Positions 11,253-23,059 of a stretch of DNA of 64,000 bases are shown piece by piece (within the stretch, counting starts at the first letter, position 1; each line of letters begins with the position of its first letter). Below the pieces are notes generated by a model that did no database searches, was not told where the DNA came from, and was given only the letters and a program-made list of their open reading frames with translations. The stretch comes from Jacaranda mimosifolia (Eukaryota; Streptophyta; Magnoliopsida; Lamiales; Bignoniaceae), in NCBI GenBank assembly GCA_018894105.1, contig CM032121.1, positions 32,406,230 to 32,470,229 of the forward strand. The letters are read 5' to 3'. The position numbers and the translations under genes are program-made.

Positions 11253-12863
11253 TATCACTGACGGACTCTATCTATGTAGTGGAACAATCGTCTGTCCGTA
11301 TGGCATCTCAGGTTCCACCTAACCTTCGATCTGCCAACGTCCATCTCGAGTCTTTCTCATGATCCGTTACTCGATTCGGCCCAATAGCTTACTAGCATAA
11401 GCATCAGAACGCCTCCCGGTACTTGTGTACTCGCCTATTCTAAATGCCCACAATCATCGGAGGCTCTCATCCGTCACGCCAAGCGTGTTTCCTTAACGGT
11501 CCCCGACTAGCCAGCATGCACGTTCTCAATCTTAAGTCCCTTACGTGCATCTCTCGATGGCAAAGGAGAAATCTCGCTCTATCTCGGTATTTAGGGTCAC
11601 TCCGTGCCCACAACGCAATCCTCGTGCTCGTCACTCGCTCGGAGCGCTTAGGCCGTGCCGTAGAGCCCTTCCTTTGTGCCACGCCCGAGTAGGACCACAT
11701 GTAAGTTCAAGGCTTATGTGATGTGCCATCATCTTATATTAGTCCCGCACGAAGCATTGGACATCAATTCCCATTCACTAGCAACATGCCACAACTTGCT
11801 CACTATGCGGTGCCGCCCCACGACCGCATGTCTTAAGCCAACGAACCCCCTAGCAAGGCTAGAACCTATAGCGCATGCTTTGCGAGTTAGTTCACAAGAC
11901 ATTTGGGTGTTTATCTCGATCACTCAATTGGCCTAGAGGTGTTGCCCCATAATTTTCGAAGCCCGCAGGGCAATAGCGTTTCCGCCTTCAAACATCTCGG
12001 CACCCTCTCGGACCCAATGTGTGCCCTCCTGGCTCCACGTCGCCCATTCGGTTCCCTACCCATCCGGGGACTTTAAACACTCCTTTGAGATGTCTAGAGT
12101 CAGCCCTTGAAGACTCCCCATCACCTTCAAGGAGTTGTCCGCTTAGTACCTTGACAGCATGGGGAGGACCGGCCGGTGCCCACCATCCCAACAGCCCTTC
12201 AAACATACATGTCCCCTTTATAATAGGCTTAAAAAATATTTTTCTTTTTCCCGCAGTAGATATTGAAATGCCGATGATGTATACATTTTCGCAACTTCCT
12301 CTCCCAGCATTCAAATCACTTGCTGCTCAAACCGTTGGATTGCTCTCGGCTTGTACATTAACTCTACAAAGTTCCAGCCCCGTCTGATTCTCCATGGAAC
12401 AGTAATTGCCCTTGCATGAGGCTAGAATCACAACAATGCCACTACACTGCCATGTTCTAAAGATCTTCGCCGTTTCCTATCCAAACAGAACTGTCTACTG
12501 GTGAAACTTGGTGGTAACGTTGCCAACACCTCAAGGAACATCCCAAAGAAATAGTTTCACAAAATTCCTTTTCCAAGCCACTCAGCTCAATGCATCTTTG
12601 CGCTACCCGCGCCCAAAAAGATTGCTCCCGGTCGCCCTTAATGTTCGGTGCCCAAACGGACACGGAATGACTTCAAACTTTGGTGGGAAGCATCCTCATA
12701 CCTCAGAGAGTAGGGCATTATAACAGTTTTGCAATCCACACCTCGTAAGAGTCTCTACTCATGGGTCGTTTCTGCCCTACCGGGTGAGCCGACAACGCCT
12801 TGTCACTCCTAACGCTCCTTCAAGTCACGGTGGCCATTCTTCTCCAATGAGCGACCCGTGACA
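11253..12863 (-). repeat. 5' long terminal repeat (1611 bp)
   Basis: The right LTR copy, followed by target duplication CCATG at 12864-12868. Its inner edge reads ..CAGTGATA on the minus strand, so the terminal CA has mutated to TA, while the left copy still ends CGTGACA. A TATA-like CCTATTATAAAG on the minus strand near 12215-12226 (CCTATTATAAG in the other copy) is a candidate promoter core. Confidence 0.9.
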
Positions 12864-12868
12864 CCATG

Positions 12869-14063
12869 GCAAGCGTGGGCTGCCTATTGTTGCCGCCAAC
12901 CATGGCCATGGCCAATGGAAGAGAGGGAGGGGGTGGAGTGTGGATGGGATGGGTGGGGGAAGATGTGTATTTTTATTTATTGTTTTCATTAATAAATAGT
13001 TTAATTAAAATATATATTTAAAACAACTTTACTTAATTATTATTAATTAATATAACATTTTATTTTATTTATTGTATTTAATTAAGTTAACAAATTTAAC
13101 AAATTTTAATTTTAGTTCTTATTATTTTTGTCATTAATTAATTATTTTAAATACATTTATATTTTAATATTATTAAGAATGTAATTTGAAGTTATTAAAA
13201 TTATTTTGTTCAAAATGATAGATATTTTTAGTTTTTTACTTATTTTATTTTTTAATTATTAAATAAATTTAATTTAAGTTATTTTAAATATATTTATTAA
13301 CATTATTGAGATTTTATTTTTTTATTTCTATTTTTTAATATTAATTAATAAATAAATTCAACTAAATTCAAAATTATTAAATTATGTTATCTAAATTAAT
13401 ATATTTTATTTTTATTTTTACTTTTAAATATTTTCACTTATTTCATTTTTAATTAATAAGTAAATTCTACTTAACCTAGTTAAATTATTTTAGTTATATT
13501 TATTTTTTTAATATTATTGAGTATATAACTTAAAATTATAAAATTATATTATTTAAGGGATGAATTTCATTTTAATTTTATTTTAATTTTTTTTACTAAT
13601 TTTATTTTAAATTAATAAATAAGTTCAATTAAATTTAGTTAATTATCTTTAATTCAACTTGCATTTAAAAATTATTCAATATTTATGATTTTTTAAATAA
13701 TGAAATATACTTAAATTTATTATAAGTAATTCAAATAATATTAAAATTATACCCTCGTGGTATGAAATATATTATAACTAGGTTTCATGGCATTTTTATT
13801 TCAAAAATAATCGAAACTAAAATTATGGACATTTTTGGATTTTCCTATAAATTTTATGATAACATCAGCAAATTTTTTAACAAAACTAATAAAGTTTAAA
13901 AAATATAAGATGGAGCGAAACATTAGAGGGGCCGTTGTAATTATTGCAAACTTGTGGGTTTTTAAGTAATACAACCAAACCTTAGGAGAGTCTAGATAAT
14001 TACCCCTATACATAGTGTGTGTGTGTGTTCATTCTTATTGTTTTCCTTGCTAATAGACTATGA
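12869..14063. repeat. AT-rich repeat flanking the LTR insertion
   Basis: The first 90 bases are GC-rich (CCATGGCCATGGCCAATGG, then a G-rich GGGATGGGTGGGGG run). They pair with the GC-rich 7480-7571 on the other side of the LTR element. The rest is extremely AT-rich TTAATTAATAAATA-type DNA. A GC-rich core within AT-rich arms is the same plan as the Mutator-like elements at 14.1 and 54.5 kb, so the LTR element probably landed in a related repeat. No gene is present. Confidence 0.45.
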
Positions 14064-14074
14064 ATGAAATTTAT

Positions 14075-15539
14075 GGGATTTTTACAAATAACCCCTCTGT
14101 GCTAAGAAAAATGGGCAAATTATCCCCCTATGAAAAAAAATATACAAAGAACATCCTCATATTTTGAAAAAACCATACAACGAACCCCCCTAAGGGCGTG
14201 GGTGTAGGACATGTGCCTATGCTGCATTTGGGCTTAAATTTTTGTATATAAAAAGATAATTATGCCCTTATTCATCAACCGTTGGATCTTCTTTTAAAAA
14301 ATCAACGGTTTAGATCAAATCGTATTTTTTTAAAAAAAATATAAAATATATTATAAACAATATAATATGTTATCATATATATAATGTGTATATATATTAT
14401 ATACAAGTGTATATATATACAATTATATATATAAATCACTACCCCACCCCACCGGCAGTCGGCATCCCCCGTCGGTACTTGCAATGATAAAAAAAAATTC
14501 AAAAACAAAACACGGCCGCCATGGCAGCTCATAAGGTTTGGATGGGGGGTGGGGGGATGGGTGGGTAGAATTTTGTATCATATATATGTATATAAATATA
14601 TTATCATATATATATGATAATAAATGTATAAATATAGCTATCTTATAAAAAATATATATGTATATAAATATATTATATATTTTCATAAATATATATAATA
14701 TTTAATTTGAAATAAATAATTAGAAAGAAAAAAAATATAAATAAAAGTTATTTAAATTTTATAGATAAATTTATATAAAGATGATGTTATCAAATAATTA
14801 TATATATATTATCATATATATATATGATAATAACAGCATACATACATATATATATATAAATATCTTATCAACAAAAATATATATATGTATATACATATAT
14901 TATATATTTTTAATAAATATATATAATATTTAATTTGAAATGAATAATTAGAAAGAAAAAATATATAAATAAAAGTTATTTAAATTTTATAGATAAATTT
15001 ATATATATGTATATATATGCTATATATGTATTTAAGTATAAATAAAAAAATATGTTATATATTTTTATGAAATTTAAATTTTATTTACTTTGGAATGAAT
15101 TAATAGAAATAAAGATGAATATAATTGATAAGATAAAAATAAAAGTGATTTTAATTTTATAAATAAATTTATATATGTATAAAATGAGAATATATGAAAT
15201 AATGAGAAATGAGAAATAATTATAAATTTGTATATATATATAAAATGAGAAATATATGAAATAATGGAAGAAGAGAGAAATGAGAAATAAAAAGAAAAGA
15301 AAAGAATGAAAGAAAAAAAATGATAATAAAAGATTATTTAAATTGAATTGAAAATATATTAAATGATTAAGGGTAAATTAGTCTTTTCATTTTAAAATTA
15401 TGTTAAATGGGTGGCAAATGAGAAGGAGGATGCGGTGTGCATGCTTTTTTAAAACACAGGGAGGTATTTTGTATATTTATTTTTTATAAGGGGTAAAATG
15501 ATATTTCTTAAAACACGGGAGAGTAAATTGCAATTAGCC
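14075..15539. mobile_element. Mutator-like non-autonomous element with 11-bp target duplication
   Basis: The direct repeat ATGAAATTTAT occurs at 14064-14074 and 15540-15550. The inner ends form imperfect inverted repeats: GGGATTTTTACAAATAACCC on the left, and GGCTAATTGCAATTTACTCT as the reverse complement of the right end; both continue into CTGTGCTAAGAAA / CCGTGTTTTAAGAAA. A 9-11-bp duplication is typical of Mutator-like elements. The element has a GC-richer core (about 14445-14575) within AT arms and no coding capacity. It shares ATCAACCGTTGGATCTT (14274) with the element at 54.5-56.0 kb. Confidence 0.75.
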
Positions 15540-15904
15540 ATGAAATTTATATATTGCAGGAAAAAGGATGATGAAGAGCTATGAGACTTATATCTGGAAA
15601 CAATCAAACATCTACCACTGCAACAACAATTTCGTAACATTAATCCTGACTATATTATACAAATTTTTTCAAACTGAACCTTCCTTAAATTCAATCTACA
15701 AATGTTTCTAACATAAACATATAATGTAACAGATTAAAGGTGTCAATCTAAATCTTAACATCTCATAGACTCCGAAAAAGTTTGATAAATCCTCTCCCTC
15801 AAATCCCTCTCACAATCTGTATACCTGCAATGTATTATTTCAAATTTCTGTATTATGATTCTCCTATGTATCTGCAAAATTCATGGTATGCACCTTTTCT
15901 CCAA

Positions 15905-17741
15905 CTATGGCTTTGGGCTCACAGACTTGTCATCCTCGTCTTCCTCCATTTCCACGCTATCACCGCCAGTGGCTGAACCTCCTTTGGCCGAAACTCCCTT
16001 ATGCAAATGGTCTTGTGGGGAGCCAGAATGTGCCACCATTGGCTTCGACAACCCTCCAGACTGAGCTTGATTTTGCGACAGCCATGGATAGTCCGCTGTC
16101 CTGGCCGGTGAGCATGGAAGCTTTCTGACATGAAGCCTATACTTCTGAAATTACAGTGTAAGATTTGCAAAGATCAAAATGTGCCTCATGTGCGAAGTAA
16201 AAACCAACCAACCAACTTTTAGGAATGGGATTATCTTCTTTTGATACCTGCAAATGGCTTTTCACTTCATCATTTGTGAGGCCATCCACTTTCATCAGTT
16301 CCCGAATCTGCTTTGGTGTGGCCGCTGCAAAATAGGCACATTAAAGATTTGAAATTAATTATGGAGAATGAATCCCAACTCAAACAAAACTAGTCTTTAA
16401 AGTAGATACAAGGAATCTACATGAATCAGACAGTGTAAACAGGATTATTTTTTTTTTTTTTTTTTTTTTTTTGACGCTATGTAAACAAGATTAACTTAAT
16501 CTTGGGTGTCATAAAATTCTTGTCATCCTTCATCATATGCTGTTTCAGCAGATTTCTTCAATTAACAAAACTGCTATCCTTAATTTAATCTTGCAAACCC
16601 ACAAAACTCCGGCAAAAAAAAAGAAGATGCAAACACAATGGAGGAAAAGGTTCATATTTTCTTATGTGGGCTCTCCTCCTTTCAAGATTATACAAAAACC
16701 CAAAAAAAAAAAAAAAAAAAAAAAAAAAAGGAAAATAAAAAATACATACTTTGTGCTCCTCCAAGCTGCAGAAGGGCATCGACAAATCGCTTATGCAGCT
16801 CCGGAGACCAGCAGCGCCTCTGCTTCCGGTGCTGTTGTTGGGACCCTTGTGGCCTAACAAAGCCAGAAGAATCATCCTTCAGATTCAAGTCAATTGGTTC
16901 CACCTCAGCCACAGGCATAGACAATGACAGACCATGAAGTGGTGGGGCAGCCCTTTTCTCTTCATTTATAGTCACCCCAGATGGTTTCTTGAATGGCACA
17001 AATGCCCCTCCTCCCCTGTTCTTGAAATTGGATCCATGAAAATGGCTCTCAAACCCATTGGCTTCCCCTTCTTGATACCTCTGAAATGAAAATTACAAAA
17101 TGAGTTTTCAAATGAGAATTAAGTGAATTTACCAAAAAAGAATCCCAAAAGAAGAGGTTAAAAAAGGAGTTACTGGTTTTAGGGACAAAACGGAGTCTTG
17201 ATTTCTGGTGTTAAAAGTGTTATCATAGAGAACAGGGGTGCTCCATAGCTGAACAGAACTCATCCAGCTCTTCTTCTCACTGAAGTCATTTGACCTTTTT
17301 GCCCTTCCATCCTCCTCAGAACCATTCTTTAAAGGTATGAATTCCTCCATCAATGGCAACACTTCTTTTCCCTTCCACCGCAAACTCTCCTTCTTCAATG
17401 TCTCAATTGCTACCCACCAAAAAAATAATAACAATAATAAAATAAAATTAAATTAAATAAAACCCGGGAAAAATTAAAAAAGCTACCAAAAAACATAAAA
17501 TCTTTGTTATTGAAGAAAAAAACCGACCATCTTTTAACATGTGCATGCAGTGAGGAAGCTCACGTTTGAAAGCATCAACCTTTCTCATTTCTTCTTCTAA
17601 AGAGTGGATATAAAAATCCAGCTTCCATGATCTCTTGGAAAAATCATGAATCATTGAGACTTCTCTGAGAATATCCGAAATGGTTTCTGGGACAAAAATC
17701 GAGCCCACATCTAAATTCAGTTGCTTCGAATTCTCACCCAT
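15905..17741 (-). CDS. HHO/NIGT1-type GARP transcription factor, 5 exons, 365 aa
   Basis: Exons 17741-17528, 17409-17174, 17080-16750, 16324-16248 and 16144-15905 all have GT..AG borders and join in frame (1098 bases with stop TAG). The N-terminal segment (residues 15-85, with [17 protein letters not shown]) is predicted helical and typical of HRS1/HHO proteins. The DLNL at 214-217 resembles an EAR repression motif. The GARP (MYB-like) DNA-binding domain spans about 236-294: [40 protein letters not shown] and SHLQKYR. The tail is acidic (EMEEDEDD). In Arabidopsis this family consists of nuclear repressors in nitrate and phosphate-starvation signalling; the same role here is inferred from homology. 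The start is fixed by the conserved N-terminus. The donor of exon 2 was placed at CCA|GTAACT because the later GTAAAT would create a stop at the junction. Intron 3 carries a 28-base poly-T close to its donor. The exact paralogue is not assigned. Confidence 0.93.
16448..16472. repeat. Poly-T run in intron 3 of the HHO gene
   Basis: Twenty-five consecutive T on the plus strand (poly-A on the sense strand of the gene). A second homopolymer, 28 A on the plus strand, lies at 16702-16729 in the same intron. Confidence 0.95.
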
Positions 17742-17887
17742 TTTTATTTTTTTTTTTTCTCACAAAAGCTACAAAAAGATATTATTTTTTTCTCAAATCT
17801 TTGCCTGTGTATACACACACATATATTTACATACATAGAGATATTATAAAACATGCATGGAGGGGTGGGGGGGGGGGGGGTTCTGGT

Positions 17888-17896
17888 TTATATAGG
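17888..17896 (-). promoter_or_regulatory. Likely TATA box of the HHO gene
   Basis: Minus-strand CTATATAAAC lies about 150 bp upstream of the start codon, implying transcription start near 17860 and a 5' UTR of roughly 120 bases. A run of 14 G (plus strand, near 17867-17880) falls at about the predicted start site. Three GATTC/GAATC sites lie just upstream, at 17943, 17961 and 17997. Confidence 0.6.
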
Positions 17897-17939
17897 TGTA
17901 CAGTGAGGGGCAAAAAGAGGAAAGAAAAAAGTTGGGACC

Positions 17940-20080
17940 AGTGATTCTTCTCCAAATAAAGATTCGATGAGTTTTATGTTGTGAATTCACACCTTCGAAT
18001 CGTCGCATAATTTTGTGAAAATTTTTGTAATGTGGTAAAGTGGCTTGCTTAGTCAAATTTGTAATAATGGAATCTTTTGACTATGTTTTGGGGTTCTTTT
18101 ATAATTATATATTTATTAAGGGTTGCTTTTTGGATTGACTATTTTTGAGATTTCCCAAAAGGGTAGAGCTATGAGGGCTATATTTCTTGGTCCTAAAGCA
18201 AGTGATGAGGAGGAAGTTGTCTTTTGGATTGAAAAAGGTGTAATTTGATAAGAATGAACTTTAATTCTTGGGATTTTTGCCCATGTTAAGTGTCAACCTT
18301 GGTTGTAAATATTAGTGAAACCTTATTTGAGATTAAAGTGATCGGATTCTTTGTAATATTGTGTGATTCACTTTTAAAAATTTAGTAAAATCAGTTTCAT
18401 AATTAAGATGATGCGTGTTACATGAAACTTTGTTTGGGATTATGCTCATGTTATCTTAATATTGTTGAGTAGGATTATGGCATTTATGCTTGATGGAATG
18501 CATCTCATTTTCATTGATGACTGATGTGATTCACCAGATATGTGGTAAATTTGTAGGGATAGAATCAGATTTATTCATTTTCAAAGTCCCATCTCTTGAA
18601 ATAAATGGGTGGATACATGCAATAAAAGAATGGAGAAATTGGATAAATAGCAAATAGTTGAGTGGTTTTCAAAAGAAGGAATTAATGAAGTTTGTTGTTA
18701 CTTTTTATAAAATAAGAATCTCCCCATGATCACTAGGACCATGGTTATTGAATTCAACTTACCTTGTATATATTTATGCATAATATATATCAATTATTTT
18801 AAAATCTTTGACATATTGATGATATCTCACTCAGTATTAATAGTTAGTATTTATATTTGGTGTAATCCTACCATTCAATTTTTCAAAAGCAATTATGTTA
18901 ATAAGTTGAGTTATGTAGATATATTTCACATGGATTTTGCAATCTATTATAGTCTCTACGCCAATTCTTGTTAGTTTATTAAAATTTTTATGCAATTTAA
19001 TTCAAATTGTTTGTAAGCGTCTTTAAATTATATAACGGACAATACATATAAATGTTAATTACCTATAATATCTGACATCTATATCTATAATACAGTAGGT
19101 TGGTAGATTCTGACAATCAATTACTTTGTCGTTACATTTAACCGATCCAGCTAGGTTCCCATTCTAAACAGACAAAAGTAGAAAAGAGAAAATGAAAAAT
19201 AATATTTTGTCGTTTCAATTACTGATGAAAAATGATGCGAAGCGCCTCATGGACCTAAATCTAGTTTGAACCTAACAAGTTGGCTCGAGTAAGCTCAACC
19301 TGAGCTTATCAGTCCTAGCTTTTGGTAAATCAAATTTGAATTCAAATATATTTTAACACTTACAAACATTTTGTATGGTACTTTTGGCTTGATAATGTGT
19401 ATAAACCTTGTTTAGTTTCAATACTTAAATCTTTTTTGTACTAGTTACAAAAATGTGCGAATTGCTCTTGATAAGCAATTGATATTTGTGATATATAATA
19501 TATAATTATGTGTAATATAATCACCAGAGGAACAGAAAATAATGGGAAAAATAGGTATGTGGTGATATACTTCGTCACTTTCTTTGTGAAACTTGGCTCA
19601 TCCCAGTCTATAAGAATGCCTATAATACCCATATATAATATTCCCATTAATGGATAATTAAAAAATACTTTATTTTAGCACGTATTATTTAAACTAAAAA
19701 TATTAATGAGTATAAAGATTACTCATTTTTTAGTTCAAAAAATATACAAATTATATAAATTTGACGAATAACATCTATTTTAATTAACTTTTTTGAATCA
19801 TTAAATTTCTATCGAAGACTAAGCTTTATGATAATAATAATTAAGTGTCAATAAAAATAAATCAAACTAGTTTGGACTTGTGGTGAAATTCATACATATC
19901 TTCAAATTTACCAAACCTAGATTTAAGAAATTCATATAATTAGGACATATGAGTCATTTGATAAAATAGATCTTAAACTCTATTAATACAAAGATAACTC
20001 TATTGATTTTAGAACTATGCTGATTAAGTATTCGCCCATTTGATTTGAATTGAAAAATATTTGTTTATATTAATCGCTTC
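17940..20080. other. HHO upstream region and intergenic DNA
   Basis: Beyond the promoter-proximal 150 bases the sequence is AT-rich and unstructured. No gene, repeat array or element boundary could be supported. Confidence 0.5.
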
Positions 20081-20334
20081 ATATCAAACAATAAAAATAA
20101 TACTATAATATAAAATATACGTCGTTGATGACAAAATATAATTCTCATTATTTGCTACAAAAATATCTTAAAAAAAACTTTCACATGCAAATTAGTAGTG
20201 ATGGGACATATCAAACAATAACAATAATACTACAATATAAAATATATATTGCTGATGATATAAACTAATTCTCATTATTCACTATAAAAACATAGTAAAA
20301 AAAGAACTTTCTCATTCAAACTAGCTAGTACTGA
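20081..20334. repeat. Tandem duplication, two units of about 127 bp
   Basis: Unit 1 (20081-20207) and unit 2 (20208-20334) both start ATATCAAACAATAA. They share AATAATACTA.AATATAAAAT, GATGATGAC/ATAA, AATTCTCATTATT and AACTTTC.CAT blocks at the same spacing, with scattered substitutions. Confidence 0.75.
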
Positions 20335-21358
20335 TGCGAAGATCTGCCTTTTAAGTATTTTGTTGTAATAGAAACAACATAAAGTGGGTTTGGCATCTTG
20401 TATATGTAAGTGCATATCTCGTGATCCTCTGTTGTGCTTGGTAGTAATGCAGACCAAGTAACTATATTCCAATTTCCATCATTAATAACTGTTGGCTCAA
20501 TTTGATAGAACTTCTTCTTCTTCTTGATAAATTGGAATCGTATGTGATCTTGATTTAATTATTAAATAAATTAAACTGTTGAGGTGAATATTGAACTTGA
20601 GTAATTTAATATTTATATATATATATATATATATAATTCAATTGAAAGAGTATTTGGGTGAGCTTTTAGACTCCTCAAAACATCATATACAAGATGTTTG
20701 AGAGTTTATCATATATTATAGAGTATTTGGTAAATTTTCGAAAAAATTAATTCATGAATTTCCAAAATAAAAAGTTAAGATCTTACAAGATTTTTTTGAA
20801 AAAATAAAGAGCTCCTGACTTATTTTTAGAAATTTTAAAAACTCCTTTAATTTTAACCATATTAATTATAAAATTATCATTATTAACATTTTATAAACTT
20901 CAAAATCTTATTTATTCAAACACTAAAGAGTGCTAGCTTACTTTTCATATTAAGATTTAGCATTATGTTTCAAAAACAGCTTATAAGATTTTAGCAATTA
21001 TAAAATATTTTTAATAAGTTTAGTCAAACAATCTTTTAATCTCATTTTGTTTTTGACCAAGTTTTAAAACTTATTTAATAACGAATATATTTAGACATGA
21101 TTTTTAATGCGTTAAATTTGATAAACATGTAAGAACATTTTTCAGTTAGATGATCCTATAGGCAAGAGAAACAAAGAGTAAATGGTAGCATAACACTATG
21201 AAACATTTTAGAACATTTTCATTGGATACTACTTGTCTGTGTTGAGACAGCAAATATAAAATGTACACATCTTGTGGTACAACATTGTTCCTTGTGAACT
21301 ATTCTTTCGCTCTCATATTTTCTTGATATATTCTCTCCCTCCCTTCCTCTCAACAACC

Positions 21359-21389
<31 letters not shown>

Positions 21390-23059
21390 ACCAATTTTAA
21401 CATCTTAGACCCACAAAAGAATGAGAGCTCTTTAAAATATGGATCCTACCTCATAAAATTTTAATTCCATAAGTTGTCTATAAATGCCTTATTTTATTTA
21501 TTTCAAATGGACTGAAGGAGATGTTTTACTATTTTCTTTGATCTTGAAACTCTGAACTTTCACAAAATTCTAAACATCCAATTTCATTATGCAAAAAATA
21601 ATCTGTTTATATTTTCATACCTGACTAAATTAGTTATTTCAAAAAAGAGACCACCTGAATATAAAAATTATTTATCGAGATACTTTTTTCTAAGCTGATA
21701 ATGCAATAATTTATTACTTATTAATATTAAAAATGTAACTAGTGCAAATACTATAGTTGTGAGGGAACTTTTGTGTCACACTAAAGATTCCTTGAGCAAA
21801 AACCATTTCTTTTTGTTGTACTCTGGAACCATAACTCACACATTTGAGAATCCCATTTCCTTAATTGCGGATCTCCAAAGCATAAGAATCTCAGAATAAT
21901 AAAACCCCAAAACAAGAAAATGAAACTATTGTCCGAGCCAACAAAATAGTGACACGCAGTTTGGTACAAAACGTTTTAGATGAGCGGTCTAAGATTCTTG
22001 CAGCTCTTTTATTTTGTTCTGTTACAACTTACAAGGGAATCGTTGCTTCTAGAATCCATCATGTTTTTCATAGAACAAAAACATACTGGCTACCGTTCTG
22101 GAATATATTAATCAATAGCCACTAGTATTATACTCTGGTGATGGACTGGGCAGAAGAATATGTTGTGACAAGATTACTACTATTACTACATCATGAGAAT
22201 TTCATGAGTTAACAATTATACCATAGTTAAATTAAAAAAAAAAAAAAAAAGAAGGGAAAATTACTCCCCAACTTTCATGACTTACATATTTAAAAGTGCA
22301 TAATCAAGAAATATTTTTTCTTTGGATGGTCTAAAATTCATCTTTTTGAATTTTTTTTGAATTCTGAATTTTGTTACAATGTATAAATTTTAGCTTGTTG
22401 TAACTGTGAATAAATTTTGTGATGGGGATAAATCGTATTAACTATATATGCATCTTTATTTAAATATAAAATTGTATCTTGTGGACTAATTACGCATCTT
22501 TATTTAATTAAATAAGAATAAAGAGTTTTCTTGTTGGAAAGAAAAAATAATGATTATATTATTGTTTCAATACATAAGTCAATAATTCATTCTAGTTAGA
22601 CGATGATTTGAACCAATGAAATTTACATTTAGTAGGTTTCTTTAGTCTAATGCCAATCCACAACTTAGTTGGGGATAAGATTCTTTCTTGATAGATGGAT
22701 TGGGTCCCAGATAAGCTGGGGTCTATGGCCTATAAGATTACTAAGAAAAGATGCTCACTCAAATAAGAAATTTCAGAGCATTTTATTCATCAGTTGTAGC
22801 TATCAATGTCAACGTGCATCCATACTGTTCCATCTTAGAATATTTCAATTTCAGCATGTCTTTTAGGGGAACCAATTTCTCATAGTTCACCCGAGGTTCA
22901 AGACACCTAAGGATCACTCGTACCATAACAATGATGCATTTCACCATTATATTTCTTTGGAACCAAAAGAAATTGCCAAGGACCCAAACAGGGACTGTCC
23001 AAAAGGTTTAACAATTATAATGCAGGTTTATGCAAAGCTGGACATGATTGGATTGCGAT
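20335..23059. other. Intergenic DNA, no gene seen
   Basis: AT-rich. It contains an (AT)n run at 20613-20634, a poly-C of about 18 bases followed by (CA)n at 21357-21391, and a poly-A of about 18 near 22232-22249. No open reading frame with recognisable protein similarity. Confidence 0.5.

Larger units (their letters stand above)
7572..12863 (-). mobile_element. Complete non-autonomous LTR retrotransposon (LARD-like), no coding capacity
   Basis: Two direct repeats, 7572-9153 and 11253-12863, flank a 2.1-kb interior. The outer edges are bounded by a perfect 5-bp target duplication CCATG (7567-7571 and 12864-12868). Read on the minus strand the LTR begins TGTCACGG. The minus orientation is fixed by two signals: a primer-binding site TGGTATTAGAGC next to the right LTR and a polypurine tract AGTGGGGGAGAA next to the left LTR. 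The interior holds no gag, protease, integrase or reverse transcriptase motif in any frame, only short stop-free runs. It must therefore rely on enzymes from another element. The whole element is clearly GC-richer than the AT-rich DNA on either side. The LTRs differ by many substitutions and by an indel of about 20 bases near 12615, so the insertion is not recent. Confidence 0.9.

Noticed and set aside
16537..16937. Plus-strand frames across HHO exon 3 and intron 3
   Set aside because: Antisense shadows of the GARP exon, containing long lysine runs from the homopolymer.
17130..17173. Alternative exon 2 donor TTTTTTG|GTAAATTC in the HHO gene
   Set aside because: Joining it to exon 3 creates an in-frame TGA at the junction, whereas CCA|GTAACT keeps the frame.
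22640..22760. CACAACTTAGTTGGGGATAAG motif resembling a SINE 3' region
   Set aside because: No pol III box A/B pair, no tail repeat and no target duplication could be found.
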